Origin: Aphelidium insulamus
Taxonomy: Eukaryota > Aphelidiomycota > Aphelidea > Aphelidiaceae
NCBI GenBank assembly: GCA_036784855.1
Contig: JAZDSV010000001.1
Location: 186,001 to 250,000 of the forward strand
Direction of reading: 5' to 3'
DNA: 64,000 nucleotides
The notes beneath the pieces were generated by a model that was not told the DNA's origin, searched no databases, and saw only the letters and a list, made by a program, of their open reading frames with translations. Below, in pieces: positions 1 to 10,398 of the stretch (its first letter is position 1; each line of letters begins with the position of its first letter). The translations under genes and the position numbers were made by a program.

Positions 1-424
1 ATGCTGCGTCGGTGCCCGTAACTGCTCCTGCTGCTGCTACTGCCTTGACCGGAGTCGCTGTCCATCGCGACAGTGAGCCTGATGTCGCAGTAGGTGACAC
101 AGAGACACAATTGCCGCCGGTCAAGTTGCCCTGCACCGTTGTCGAGGGTTTGTAGTTGAAGTGCGTGGCCAACAGCTCATCCCAGTCGTCATCGGGCACG
201 GCGGCGGCTTCAGGTTGCTGTGCATCTGTACCCGCAGGCAGCAGCATTGTGCGTGAATTGGCCACGGCGCATACGCGCAGTGCGGGGAAGCGACCGGTGG
301 CATTGTAGGCGCGAATTTGACGCAGCACCTCGGCACCCACCAAGCCGGGACCCAAGAGCACAATGTTTATGGAGGCCGTGCAGGCGCCGGCGCCGCCCAT
401 CGCCGCTGCTGCCGCCGGCTTCAT
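1..424 (-). CDS. Homoserine dehydrogenase, N-terminal part (runs off the window)
   Basis: The ATG is at complement 422-424 and the frame stays open to base 2, about 141 codons, so the C-terminal part lies outside the window. After a short Ala/Gly-rich leader the protein reads INIVLLGPGLVGAEVLRQI, a Rossmann GxGxxG nucleotide-binding loop, followed by LRVCAVANSRTMLL, which matches the second strand of fungal and plant homoserine dehydrogenases. The enzyme reduces aspartate semialdehyde to homoserine with NAD(P)H, the branch point to threonine and methionine. The catalytic domain is not visible, so the call rests on the NAD(P)-binding half only. A Ser/Thr/Ala-rich insertion follows at about residues 105-141. 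No intron is needed in the visible part. Confidence 0.68.
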   Translation of the reverse strand, partial: MKPAAAAAMGGAGACTASINIVLLGPGLVGAEVLRQIRAYNATGRFPALRVCAVANSRTMLLPAGTDAQQPEAAAVPDDDWDELLATHFNYKPSTTVQGNLTGGNCVSVSPTATSGSLSRWTATPVKAVAAAGAVTGTDAA

Positions 425-800
425 TGTGAGTGTTTCAGCGCTGATGATCGTTCAATTGGCGAGACTAATAAACGCATATTTAACGCCTTTCACACACAGC
501 CTTTGTATTATTGTAGCTTTGATAAGCCGCCGAACTTGTCTTAAGAGCTCTGTCTTGTTCTAAACTGGGCTTGGGCTTATTAGTTCAGTTGATACGTATT
601 GCCAGCGATGTTGTCCGACATGAACTGCAATTCCCCGATAAGCCCGTATACAGATTACACTAGATTCCAACGCAGAAGAGCAGTCTAGGCCACGATAGTA
701 TATGAACCGAATGCTAAACTTAATTCCAGCACAGTGCAATGAAGTTGATGTGTATTGCCAATGGACAATGCTGCAGGAAGTGCGCCACAAACGCCACGGA
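425..800. other. Intergenic region without a recognised gene
   Basis: This stretch separates the homoserine dehydrogenase start from the 3' end of GDP-mannose pyrophosphorylase. Short open frames here show no family similarity. It should hold the 5' UTR/promoter of the first gene and the 3' UTR of the second. Confidence 0.5.
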
Positions 801-2128
801 CTACATGACGATCCGCGGCTCGCTGATGCTAGCCGAGATGGACTTGTGCGGCAGGACAGTGCCACCATTGACGTACAGCTCGTCGCCCACCTGCACATCA
901 TCCCCGAGCACGGTGACTCCCTCCAGCCGCGACCACTTGCCAATCGTCGATGACCAGCCGACGATCGCAGAGTTTATCCAGGCATAGGACTTTACATTGG
1001 CACCTTGTTCAGATTTAATATTAGTGTATAATCTCTCGTGTCACAATATCGATACTCACCCTCCATGATGACGGCCTTTTGGATGCGCACGCCGTCACCG
1101 ACCACAACATTCGGGCCGATAACTACATTGGGACCTATCTTGCAGCCAGAGCCAATCTTGGCCGACGGGTGCACCAGTACATTCCCGGTGACGGCACTGT
1201 GAGTGGAGAGCAGAGTGGGCTGCACGCGTGCCAACGACGCTAGATACAGGCCGGTGCCGGTGAGAAAATCCTTTGGCTGCCCCACGTCCATCCAGAACCC
1301 GTCCAGGTCCATGGCGTGCAGCTGGCAGTCACTTGCCATGGCGGGAAACGTCTCCTTCTCAATCGAGGTGGGACGCAGCTCAATGCGCTTCAAAATTGCC
1401 GGCGAGAATATGTATATGCCGGCATTGATCTTATTGGACACGTACTCTTGCGGCTTCTCGACAAACCGCTCAATCTGCGTCTCACCCGCGCCAGGCTTGT
1501 TGACCACCACGCCATACTTGGACGGCTCTTCCACTTTGGTCACCTACAATATAAGAGTGATGACAGAAGCAAAGATCTATAGAGCATACCATAATGGTTC
1601 CCTCGCCGCCGTGCTTGTTGTGAAAGGCAAGCAGTTCCGCGAACGGGAATTCGCAAATGACGTCGCTATTAAGGACAAAGAACGGCTCATCATCTTTGCC
1701 GAGAATGTCCCGTGCCAGCGCCAGTGGACCCGCTGTGCCAAGTGGTTCAGTCTCCACGCTGAAGGTGATCTTGACACCCAGCTCCTCCTCGTACTTTTTC
1801 ATCTTGTCCACCATCACCTCTGGTCGGTAGTTGACTGCGAGCACCACGTCCTTGACACCTGCCTACACATTTTTATATTAGTATACTTTGGTGAATACTA
1901 TAGATACAATGTGTAAATACTAGATGGCACGTGCCTTGACTAGCGCCTCGATCTGGTGGAGAATCATGGGCTTGTTGGCAAAGGGGACGAGCGGTTTCGG
2001 GAGCGTGAGTGTGAGTGGACGCAGCCGGGTGCCAAACCCTACGAGCACACAGGCACAATGTCAGCATGCGGTGAATGGCAAGCAGAGCGGAGAGTGCACC
2101 GACCGCCAACTAGAATCAGTGCCTTCAT
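801..2128 (-). CDS. GDP-mannose pyrophosphorylase (mannose-1-phosphate guanylyltransferase)
   Basis: Makes GDP-mannose from mannose-1-phosphate and GTP in the cytosol, for N-glycans, O-mannosylation, GPI anchors and wall mannan. Five exons: 2128-2104, 2038-1935, 1862-1590, 1543-1060 and 1003-801. They sum to 1,089 nt (362 aa), the usual family length. The N-terminus has [18 protein letters not shown], the nucleotidyltransferase signature; FVEKP and the left-handed beta-helix repeats ([12 protein letters not shown]) follow, and the protein ends EPRIVM, like fungal and animal orthologues. Exon 2/3 conservation (ALVKAGVKDVV) requires a GC-AG intron with donor GCACGT at 1934. A (CA)n tract lies immediately 5' of the start codon on the mRNA strand. 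Confidence 0.95.
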
Positions 2129-2131
2129 TGA

Positions 2132-2132
<1 letters not shown>

Positions 2133-2162
<30 letters not shown>
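2133..2162. repeat. (TG)15 microsatellite at a start codon
   Basis: Fifteen uninterrupted TG units on the + strand begin 4 bp upstream of the GDP-mannose pyrophosphorylase ATG, so in that mRNA they appear as a CA tract in the 5' leader next to the start. Confidence 0.95.
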
Positions 2163-2166
<4 letters not shown>

Positions 2167-2365
2167 AGAGAATGCTAGAGCGAGGATGCCAGTGGGAGAG
2201 TAGTACAGGGTGACCGTGCGACGACCGGGTATCCAAGGCGGCGATGTGGGACCGGCAGCAAGCAGAGAGAAGGCGCACAGGCGTGTTGTCAAGGGCGCAC
2301 AAAACGCAAAGGCCGAAACAACGACAACAACAACAACAACAAGCATTTAATCAGTCGCCGCTGCC

Positions 2366-2815
2366 GTGTCAACTTCGCACCGCGTTTCTGGCTGGTGTGC
2401 CACTGCTGACACATGTGCATATATAGCAATATTGTTTTATGCATCATTTCATGTAGTGTCAACTTCACACCGCGTTTCTGGCTGGTGTGCCACTGCTGAC
2501 ACATGTGCATATATAGCAATATTGTTTTATGCATCATTTCATGTAGTGTCAACTTCACACCGCGTTTCTGGCTGGTGTGCCACTGCTGACATATGTGCAT
2601 ATTTAGCAATATTGTTTTATGCATCATTTCATGTAGTGTCAACTTCACACCGCGTTTCTGGCTGGTGTGCCACTGCTGACATATGTGCATATTTAGCAAT
2701 ATTGTTTTATGCATCATTTCATGTAGTGTCAACTTCGCACCGCGTTTCTGGCTGGTGTGCCACTGCTGACATATGTGCATATTTAGCAATATTGTTTTAT
2801 GCATCATTTCATATT
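2366..2815. repeat. Minisatellite: five tandem 90-bp units
   Basis: Exactly five 90-bp copies begin at 2366, 2456, 2546, 2636 and 2726, each starting gtgtcaactt. They differ at few positions: units 1 and 5 carry ttcgcacc and units 2-4 ttcacacc; units 1-2 have acacatg and atatatag, units 3-5 atatgtg and atatttag. Because 90 is a multiple of three and the unit lacks stops in some frames, repetitive open frames appear on both strands (about 160-170 codons). These have no signal or family features, so I treat them as fortuitous. An AT-rich dinucleotide run (about 2812-2838) borders the array. Confidence 0.95.
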
Positions 2816-3107
2816 ATATATATTATATATATATATATCCACGTATGTATATAGATCACTTCATAAGCGGCATGTTTCTGACTTATATTATCGCTTACTT
2901 CTTGATTAATTGGCAACTTGTTTCTGGGCATCAAATGAAGATGGGTATCGCTTTGTACAGTCTTTACTCTTGACCGCATCATATTACACCAAAGCTCTGC
3001 ATGCCTTCCTGGGACGCAATTATGCACACGTAAGACATAAAAAACATTAGAAAGACATAAAGGAGTAGATAAACCTCCAGGCATATTGCTTGTCTATATT
3101 CTATATT
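2816..3107. other. AT-rich spacer
   Basis: It begins with a TA-dinucleotide run and holds no frame with recognisable similarity. It lies between the minisatellite and the 3' end of the small basic protein gene. Confidence 0.5.
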
Positions 3108-3662
3108 CTATATTGCTTGTCCAGAGGCCAGAGTGGCGGCGATGTGATTGCGCATGGCGGCTACTGGATCGGCGCGGTAGAGTGGATGCTGAACTACGCG
3201 TCGCCAGTGTGCCTGTTCCGCCACGCGTGCATGGTCGCGTCCACGCTGAGAAGTTACTTTTCGCTGCTGTTGCTGCTGTGCCGCCTTTTTCGGCGGCGCT
3301 GTTGATGATGATGCTGCTGCCTCGTCATTGCCATTGTAATCGTGGCCCTCCATACAAAGTGACAGTGCTGCAGCTGGTTCGCCAGCCGGGCCGCATCCGT
3401 CACACGCGTCCAAAGCACGCATCAGCGCGTCTAGAAGCTCGGGTTTCTTTAACACGGCGCCTGGTTTGCGCGACGTTGTGAGCGTGATCGTAGGCTTGGG
3501 ACGCGCCGGTGCAGATTGCGTCGCCAAACGCTGCAGCAGTTGGTCGCGCTTGTCTAGTCGCCGGCGGTCCTTGAGCTTTTTCTTCGCCACTCCCGCCGGT
3601 CTAGTAGTGGCTGGCGCGCTCGGCGGGGCCGCGGTGGCCTTTTTGCGGAACCGATTTGTCAT
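3108..3662 (-). CDS. Small basic protein, possibly SLX9-like ribosome biogenesis factor
   Basis: Single exon of about 184 aa starting MTNRFRKKATAA; an upstream in-frame ATG at 3704 would add 14 residues. It is strongly basic, with a KKKLKDRRRLDKRD cluster near residues 25-40, a poly-Gln/Lys stretch in the middle and a C-terminal segment HPLYRADPVAAMRNHI. That ending resembles the C-terminal block of SLX9-type nucleolar proteins (a hydrophobic, DPxxAxRxH pattern), which act in 40S precursor processing and export. The match is short and the central region is low complexity, so the family call is tentative. Alternatives are other small nucleolar basic proteins. No intron is needed. Confidence 0.45.
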   Translation of the reverse strand: MTNRFRKKATAAPPSAPATTRPAGVAKKKLKDRRRLDKRDQLLQRLATQSAPARPKPTITLTTSRKPGAVLKKPELLDALMRALDACDGCGPAGEPAAALSLCMEGHDYNGNDEAAASSSTAPPKKAAQQQQQRKVTSQRGRDHARVAEQAHWRRVVQHPLYRADPVAAMRNHIAATLASGQAI

Positions 3663-3766
3663 ATTTTTTTGGTAATAAATCTGCAAGTATGTGGTAAAGG
3701 GCATCGTATGTATACAGTGTCCGAATTCAAAGAAAGCTACTGGTTCTATTCTGTCAAGGTAGTCGA

Positions 3767-5998
3767 CTAGTTCGTTATGGATAAGGCAGCTTGGGCGGCA
3801 ATTGAATCTGCCTGTTTTTGTGTTCGTTTAATAATGTCCTCCCAGTACGTTCCCATCTTGGTTTCCTCTTCATTGCTTTCGCGGGACGAACCAAAGTCAA
3901 TTAGCTCAACGGTGCAGAGTTTACCGCGTCCTCTAACTATCACATTTCCCAGATGGTGCACGGTCCCATGCTCGTAGCCTAAATCCAAAAGAGCCTGACG
4001 TGCTGCACGATGTTTCTCCATCAAGTCCAGTACGCCTTCCACATCGCCGCGGTCTTCCAGACCTTTTACGTACTCTTCAGCCGTGATTCCCGGCACATAC
4101 TTTATAAGCAGTCGAGGGGTTTCGCCTTCTCGGTGTTCACTTGCCACGTGCCGACCAAGAAGTTTCAATATTTTGACGGATACATCGAACCGCGAATACC
4201 GGCCGGGCTTGTGATAAACTTTGTAAACCAAGTTTAATTGGGTTGCAGTGCTTGCATGGTACGCCGCTCCCTGCCTTCCGATCCCCAGCAGCTCTCCCCT
4301 TCGAAAATGAACTCCGCCAACGACCATATCCCTGCCCAGCCTTCCGTCTCCGAACAATTTAATATCGTCCCACTCGGCTGGGTACCGCCAAGTGTACGGT
4401 TTACTCCGCGTAAACACATCCACCAGACTGACCACGCCGCTTTCGTCAACAACAGCACGGTCCAGTGCGGGATTCAAATGTATATTTCGTTTTTCGACTG
4501 CTGTTTCCAGCGCCTTGACATGCGCCGAACGCAATTTTCTCAGTGCTTCAAAGTCATCAATCGCTTGCAACTCTCGCACCACATGTGACAACAACCTCCC
4601 GTTTGGGTGCGGTGTCAAAAAATACGACTGTCCCGTTTCAGTGTCAAATCCACTTGATAAAACATCGTGAGCACCCGCCTCAAGTATTTCAGCATGGCTC
4701 GTCAAGTCAGACAGCGTTGTTGATAAAATGAGCGGGTTACCCGTGTCCAAAGCTGCAGCCTCATACACTTGCCATTTGTGGTCTTCTCGCATCAGCTCGC
4801 CAACTGTATAATGCAGCTCGCATCCCTTCAGTAACGTCTTGCCATCAAGTGTTATTATTCCGACATGTTCGGGTACGCTGGCAACAAGCTTAGCCAGCCA
4901 CTCTTCATCATATAAATGTCCAATAACAAAGTCCAGCTTGATCAGGTGCTTGAAGTTCTGAAGCACACGGGAAAACTCGGCGTTATGCATGTCAGTCACA
5001 ATGTAGTTGGATAGGTGAAGTCGAAGCACTTTGATGCGCGCGTCCTTAAAGGCTTTGAGAATCAATATCGCGTCCTTTACCGAAAGCGAATAATGGCCAA
5101 TGCGGAGCTCGTTTAGTCGAGTCAATTTTGATATATGCTGTGCCAAATTTTTATGATCAACCGGTCCAAAAAAACCATTAAAACCATTATTTTTAAATGA
5201 AAAGTACTCCAAGCTTGACGGAAGACTATGCAACAACGTGGCATAATGTCGGCCAAGATTTCTGTTATCCCCAAGATCCAAGTACGTGAGGGAAGACCTG
5301 GAAATAGTATCAAAGAATTCCAACGCATCAGTGTCGACTTTTTGCGGATAGTACGAATATGCTTCGCCAATATCGTTAAAAGAACCGACCAGCTTCCGCA
5401 GACTTGCAGCTGACACGGCTTTGACCAGCATATTGGCTCGCTTAGCGTCCAGTCGGTTTCCACTAAGGTATAAGGCCGCCACACGGACCGATGTCAAACC
5501 TTGCACGATCAAATCGAAACGTTCCTCAGTGATAAGGTGAATGTCGGAATAAAAGAAAGAGATTTTCGACAATTCAATATTCCAAGATTTCACGGCGTTG
5601 AAGACAACCATTCGGGCAGCGTCAGTGGCATGATAAAAGTCGTGGCCGTTCAAGTTGATAGTGACGTCCGGGATTCTTTGCGGCTCGTTGTCGTCGAAAT
5701 GAACGACGGCGAATGCGCTCGCAAGGGCCTTGATACATGCTGGCTCGTCAAAATGGTGCATTTTGAGTTCGATTTTCACGCCGTTGTCTTCAGAGTCATT
5801 TGTGATGCGGCACACGCGTACAACATTTTGCCATAGAAAATCCGAATCTAATGCACGATACCTATCCACGGAGACTGGAACATCAGGCGCGGAAGGCCAG
5901 CCTAGCCAATTCCAAAGCCATGCAGTCGGCGGCGCGCCGTGGGACAATCCGGCCAGCGACGCGACAATCAGGTAAGCGCCAACTACTTTTGCTTTCAT
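3767..5998 (-). CDS. Secreted protein with LRR-like region and kinase-like domain lacking the catalytic Asp
   Basis: Intron-free frame of 743 aa, unlike most neighbours. Residues 1-21 form a signal peptide ending near SHGAPP, and no other membrane segment is seen. Residues about 150-400 hold leucine-rich repeats with LYLSGN, LDLGDNRNL and LRLHLSN motifs. Residues about 565-725 resemble a protein-kinase fold: a glycine loop LLGIGRQGAAY, a Lys in VYKVYHK, and a C-lobe HGTVHHLGNVIV followed by LIDFGSS. Against the usual HGDxxxxN loop the catalytic Asp is Thr, while the metal-binding Asn and DFG Asp are kept, so catalysis is doubtful. A signal peptide suggests action in the secretory lumen or outside the cell. 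I know no named family with this order, so the function is unknown. It may be an effector-like or sensing protein. Confidence 0.75.
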   Translation of the reverse strand: MKAKVVGAYLIVASLAGLSHGAPPTAWLWNWLGWPSAPDVPVSVDRYRALDSDFLWQNVVRVCRITNDSEDNGVKIELKMHHFDEPACIKALASAFAVVHFDDNEPQRIPDVTINLNGHDFYHATDAARMVVFNAVKSWNIELSKISFFYSDIHLITEERFDLIVQGLTSVRVAALYLSGNRLDAKRANMLVKAVSAASLRKLVGSFNDIGEAYSYYPQKVDTDALEFFDTISRSSLTYLDLGDNRNLGRHYATLLHSLPSSLEYFSFKNNGFNGFFGPVDHKNLAQHISKLTRLNELRIGHYSLSVKDAILILKAFKDARIKVLRLHLSNYIVTDMHNAEFSRVLQNFKHLIKLDFVIGHLYDEEWLAKLVASVPEHVGIITLDGKTLLKGCELHYTVGELMREDHKWQVYEAAALDTGNPLILSTTLSDLTSHAEILEAGAHDVLSSGFDTETGQSYFLTPHPNGRLLSHVVRELQAIDDFEALRKLRSAHVKALETAVEKRNIHLNPALDRAVVDESGVVSLVDVFTRSKPYTWRYPAEWDDIKLFGDGRLGRDMVVGGVHFRRGELLGIGRQGAAYHASTATQLNLVYKVYHKPGRYSRFDVSVKILKLLGRHVASEHREGETPRLLIKYVPGITAEEYVKGLEDRGDVEGVLDLMEKHRAARQALLDLGYEHGTVHHLGNVIVRGRGKLCTVELIDFGSSRESNEEETKMGTYWEDIIKRTQKQADSIAAQAALSITN

Positions 5999-6127
5999 TT
6001 TTTTTTGATTTTACGGATGGATCAGTGCCCCCTGGCATGATGGCGCTGCCCCTTACGGCTGTTTAAATTTAACTATATTATTTGTGTAAGTGCACAGTAA
6101 TGCCAGTGCGCAACAATTGCATTACAC

Positions 6128-7418
6128 TCAATGCACGTAAAGCAATCGGTTGGCCGAGTCATGCGGGTCGTTGACAGTGTCGCCAGTGGCCAGTGCGTAC
6201 AGCTTGTCAGCCAACTGATTTGTTGTGTAGTTGGCACCAGCTGCCAGCAGGGCCATCACTCCTACAACGTGCGGCGACGCCATCGACGTGCCACTGAGTG
6301 TTTCGGTGCTGTTATCATTGTATACATACGCGGCAGTGATACCCACGCCGGGCGCAAAAATGTCCACGCACTTGCCAAAATTACTGAAAGCGGCGCGCGT
6401 GTCCGCGTCGTCAGTGGCTCCAACTGTAATTGCGCGTTTAGCCCCTGCAGGAGAATATTTACAAGCATCATCGTTGTAGTTGGCTGCTGCCACAACTACA
6501 TTTACACCAGCAGCCACCGCCAAGTTGACGGCCGAGTTAATACTTAGTACTTTTTGTGACGCAGTGACTGACAAATTAATCACGCTATTGACCGGCTTGC
6601 CGCCATTGCCACTGGCTACTTTGCGAACATGCTGTTTCGCTACCCACTCAATTCCCTTCACCATGGAGAAATCAGTGCCGAACCCATTATCACCCATCAC
6701 TTTTACCGCGATTATAGTCGCATTTTTGGCCACGCCGTATAAAGTACCGGCAATGGTAGATGCAACGTGTGTTCCGTGTCCATGCACGTCAGTGTCTGTT
6801 TGGCTCGGGAGAAATGTTTTTCCCCACTGGCTCGACCACCGAAATCCTTGTGCTCAATATAGACACCAGTGTCAACCACGTACACATCAACGCCCAAACC
6901 ACCGCTGGCTGGATAAATGTACTTGTCATTCATGGGCAATTTACGTTGGTCAATACGGTCTAGTCCCCAGTTGAGTGGATTCAACTGCGTCATTCTCGCC
7001 GGGACAGAAGCAGATACTTTAATCACGTGGTTAGGCTCGATGTAGTCCACTTCCGGCATTGATCGAAGGTGCTCAACGGCGTTGGCATTTAGCACGGCAG
7101 CATAGCCAAGGTTTAAACGACCGATAATCTTGTCGGCGCTGAACAGATTGTTCGCAATCGATCGGGTCAAGTGGCCTGCATCACGTAAGGTGCCGGATTG
7201 TGACAATGCATCTGCAATGTACACATACCCTGCACGATGCTGGCTAGAGCAATTTCGCCACGACTAAGCGTCTTCTCCAGTGGCACGTCTGGCTCACGAA
7301 GCATGACAATGTATTCGTTGGGTCGCACTTCAGCGTTGCTGGCGATCAGTGGTGCTAATCGCCGACCCATCACCTGGGTGACAGTTGAAAACGCAATAAC
7401 AATGCCTGCTAATTTCAT
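6128..7418 (-). pseudogene. Subtilisin-like serine protease (proteinase K family) with a single-base frameshift
   Basis: Exon 1 (7418-7229) encodes a signal peptide and the start of an I9 inhibitor propeptide (NEYIVMLREP). A 53-bp intron (7228-7176) follows, then the rest. The catalytic Asp is in VVDTGVYIEHKDF, His in HGHGTHVAST, the oxyanion Asn in AAANYNDDA and Ser in SGTSMASPHVVG. The frame of the Asp half and that of the His/Ser half do not join: near 6829, just after the GGRA motif, one base is missing relative to the intact paralogue at 23893, and no GT/GC-AG intron fits. The gene is either recently broken or carries a one-base sequencing error in a GG/CC run. All catalytic residues are otherwise kept, which favours recent loss or error. 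The start follows the paralogue; ATG 7427 is an alternative. Confidence 0.8.
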
Positions 7419-7875
7419 GAGGTGCAATTTTGACTATTCTTTCTAGACGGAAAGCAAGTTTGATACGGTTTGTGTAGTATTGTGTTGTTCCTTCAGTGAC
7501 ACAAGTTGTACAATAACGCTCCCCTCCAATCAGATTGCACGGTTTGCTTCTCGACCAATGACGTTGCATTATTATTCGTAAGGCCCGTTGCATTAGTAAA
7601 CATTCCAGTGTCAATGGCCATGGCCAATGGTTACTTTTCAATCTGAACGGGGAATGCACTATTTTGTGGTGAACTGGCTCCCTTCATTGATCGAGTTGAA
7701 CCAATGGCCATTTCCCTACGCAGTATTTCGTTATTGTGGCTCGGCTGGGAGGCAGCATTTTGACACTTACACTCAAATATACACAACTTTACTTTTCCAT
7801 CTGAACGACAGCAGCCCCAGCCAGGCAATCTGGTAAATGCGGCGTGCTCCAGTCTGCTAGAATCAATTTATTGGA
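7419..7875. other. Divergent promoter region
   Basis: This stretch separates the minus-strand subtilase from the plus-strand potassium channel. It holds several CCAAT-type words (for example around 7555 and 7697) and no plausible gene. Confidence 0.45.
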
Positions 7876-10206
7876 ATGCAGAACCGGCAGAGCTACTCCG
7901 CGTCGCCACATTCACATGAAGAGCGAACACGCGACAGCCTGGAGCTGGATGACCCGCTCAGCTCGGTGTCCATGACGGACGATGACTTTGATGGGTTTGC
8001 GGCACGGCTGTCGGGTGGCGCCCAGCTCAGCGCCGGCACCAAGTCGCATACACTTCGCTGGCCATCACGCCGGTCCAGCACTGCCACTGGGGAAGAGGAA
8101 TCGGCCATGCTGCCAAGTACTACGGCCAGAAGCACTGCCACTGGTGGCGCAATTCCCCGCTCTCAGCCAGCGGAGCAGCAGGCGTTTATGCGAGGGGGCA
8201 AGAATGCTGCGTCCCGTCGCAAGCCACACAAGTTTGCACACACGCCCGAGATGGGCGATCGGAGGGTCTTGCCGGCGGCTGATCTCATGTCGCCCGGTTC
8301 ACCCGCGGTATCTGCACCGGGGACGCTGGGCCGGAATGTGGCGGCCAACACAACAACGTCGCCGCGTCGCGCACCGCTAGTCCCGGCAAGTGGTCCCACT
8401 GGCGATACAAAGCCGCGCGCATCTGCAAGCCGCGAACATCTGCTTCAGCATTCGCACGGTGGTAAGCACGGCGATTATGATGGCAATGTGGAGATTGAAA
8501 TGCGGCGACTGTCACGTACACTGGACACGCAAGCCGTGCCGCCGACCAGCTTTGCGCGCCGACCATCTCAATTAGACGACGAAGACATTGACGCGGATGA
8601 CAGCCAACAGGAGCTACATTTGATAATGCGGCAGTCGGAAGCGTCTGAAATCGACAACTGGTTCATCCGTGGACTGTTTCTCCTCATGGAAGATCCGTCA
8701 AGCAGTCGCGCGGCTTGGCTTTTCAACATTATTGTTGCCGCTGCAATTGTGCTCAACACGGCCGTAATGTGTGCTGCAACCCTGCCAACTTTGCGTACCG
8801 ACTTTTACGCCATGCCCTGGTATGTGCGATCAGATATCGAGTGTCTTAATTAGTCAAGGTTCCTGCTGGAATCATCGTTCATTGGCTGGTTTGCTATCGA
8901 ATATCTGTTGCGCTTCATTGCTCATTGCTATTCATGGTCGGCCACGTTTGCTTTTCTGCGAGGTGCGAATATTCATCGTCGGTGACAATTCACTCACGTT
9001 GTTAAGCGCCGTTGTCGATTATTGATTTCTTCTCTTTTGCGCCCTATATAGCAGAACTGATATTTTTTGGACAGGCGGTACACATTGTGTATTATCCACA
9101 GCCATGTCTGACTATAACTTATAGTATTTTGAATCGCAAAGATTTTCAGTGCTTCGCCTTTTTCGGCTATTCCGGCTGTTTCGAGTCTTTAAATATTCAT
9201 CCATGTTTCAGGTATTTCTGATGAAATTATTAATGTCTCCAATTCTTGTAGCTTTCAATGGAGGTGATGATGATTGCGTTCAGCAAGAGTGCCGATGCTT
9301 TGGGTGCCATGTTATTGTTTGCATGCATCTCGTCCGTTGCGCTTGGAACACTGCTGTATTTTGCTGAGCGAGGTTTGCAAAGATATATTAGTACATACTC
9401 CAACTTATGCTTGCAAACAGGCAGCTATGATGCTGAGGAGAATGGATTTCTTACACTTTCTGGCGAGCGGAGGTATGAGTCCATTGCATTCTTACAACTT
9501 ACTCATTGTTATCTTGCAGCGTGTTTGCCAATATTCCGGCGTCAATCTGGTTCACGTTTGCCACCATTACCACTACTGGATATGGTGACATGGTGCCAGA
9601 GACTTTTGGCGGTCGCTCTGTCGCATTCCTGAGCATGCTGATAGGAATACTGGTAGGGACAGATTTGTATTGCTCGAAGACGAACGACTGACACTTGTTA
9701 GCTAATTGCCCTGCCATCGATAATTATCGGGAGGAATTACATTGCAGTGTGGGAGTCGATGAAGCGGTATCGCAAGCCAAAAGCTCATTTGGTATTTGAT
9801 TCAAATTAACGTGGAACGGCTCACTAAGTTTTTTTAGACGGATGCCATGGAACGTGCCAGCGATCCGCGGAATGAAGGCCCCATGCCGCACTCCTTTGCA
9901 AATAGTGTCGCGACGCATCATAATCAAGAAGTGGAGTCCGCGATCACAAAGAAGTCTGCAAGGTCTGGTGGTTCGACGTACAACCGCCTTACCGGCAGAG
10001 ACGATGGTTCTATCCTGGTCGGGTCACCGCTGACACGGATACGACAGGATGATCCGGCAGCCGCGTCGCCCACTGCTCCTGATGATTTTGCAGCCAGTGT
10101 GATGGAACGACTGGCCATTATTGTGGAGCAGCAGGAGGTTCAGATGGCGGAGTTGAGGCGCATAGCTGGAATATTGTCATCGCCTTCTGCAGTAACTTCT
10201 GGTTGA
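7876..10206 (+). CDS. Voltage-gated potassium channel (Kv type, six transmembrane segments)
   Basis: Nine exons (7876-8819, 8859-8962, 9007-9077, 9125-9211, 9252-9372, 9421-9472, 9520-9652, 9702-9791, 9838-10206) sum to 1,971 nt, 656 aa. About 265 polar, probably disordered N-terminal residues precede S1 (WLFNIIVAAAIVLNTAVM). S2 has FIGWFAIEYLLRFIA, S3 IIDFFSFAPYIAEL. S4 is VLRLFRLFRLFRVFK, with a positive residue at every third position, a full voltage sensor. S5 is followed by the pore helix and TTTGYGD selectivity filter, then S6 (IALPSIIIG, with PSI where Shaker has PVP). The C-terminus has a short coiled-coil-like segment near RLAIIVEQQEVQMAEL. It should carry voltage-gated K+ efflux at the plasma membrane. 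Introns are only 33-52 bp. Confidence 0.93.
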
Positions 10207-10398
10207 ATTACAGGAATACGCGGTAGCTATTTTTGCAAAGCTCTGTCCGCAGTCAGCCACTATTATTTGTCAGGCGCGTTTTGGCCACGCATACAAACTG
10301 CACCACTCCTCGCATTACTCACAAAGACGATCGGTTGTAAAAAAGCATTATATATGTATTGGAATCCAGCCGTTTAACCTTACTGATAGTCCGTTTTG

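Noticed and set aside
2289-2854. Repetitive open frames of about 160-170 codons on both strands over the minisatellite
   Set aside because: They arise because the 90-bp unit is a multiple of three and lacks stops in some frames. There is no signal peptide, no conserved domain and no matching non-repeat flanks.
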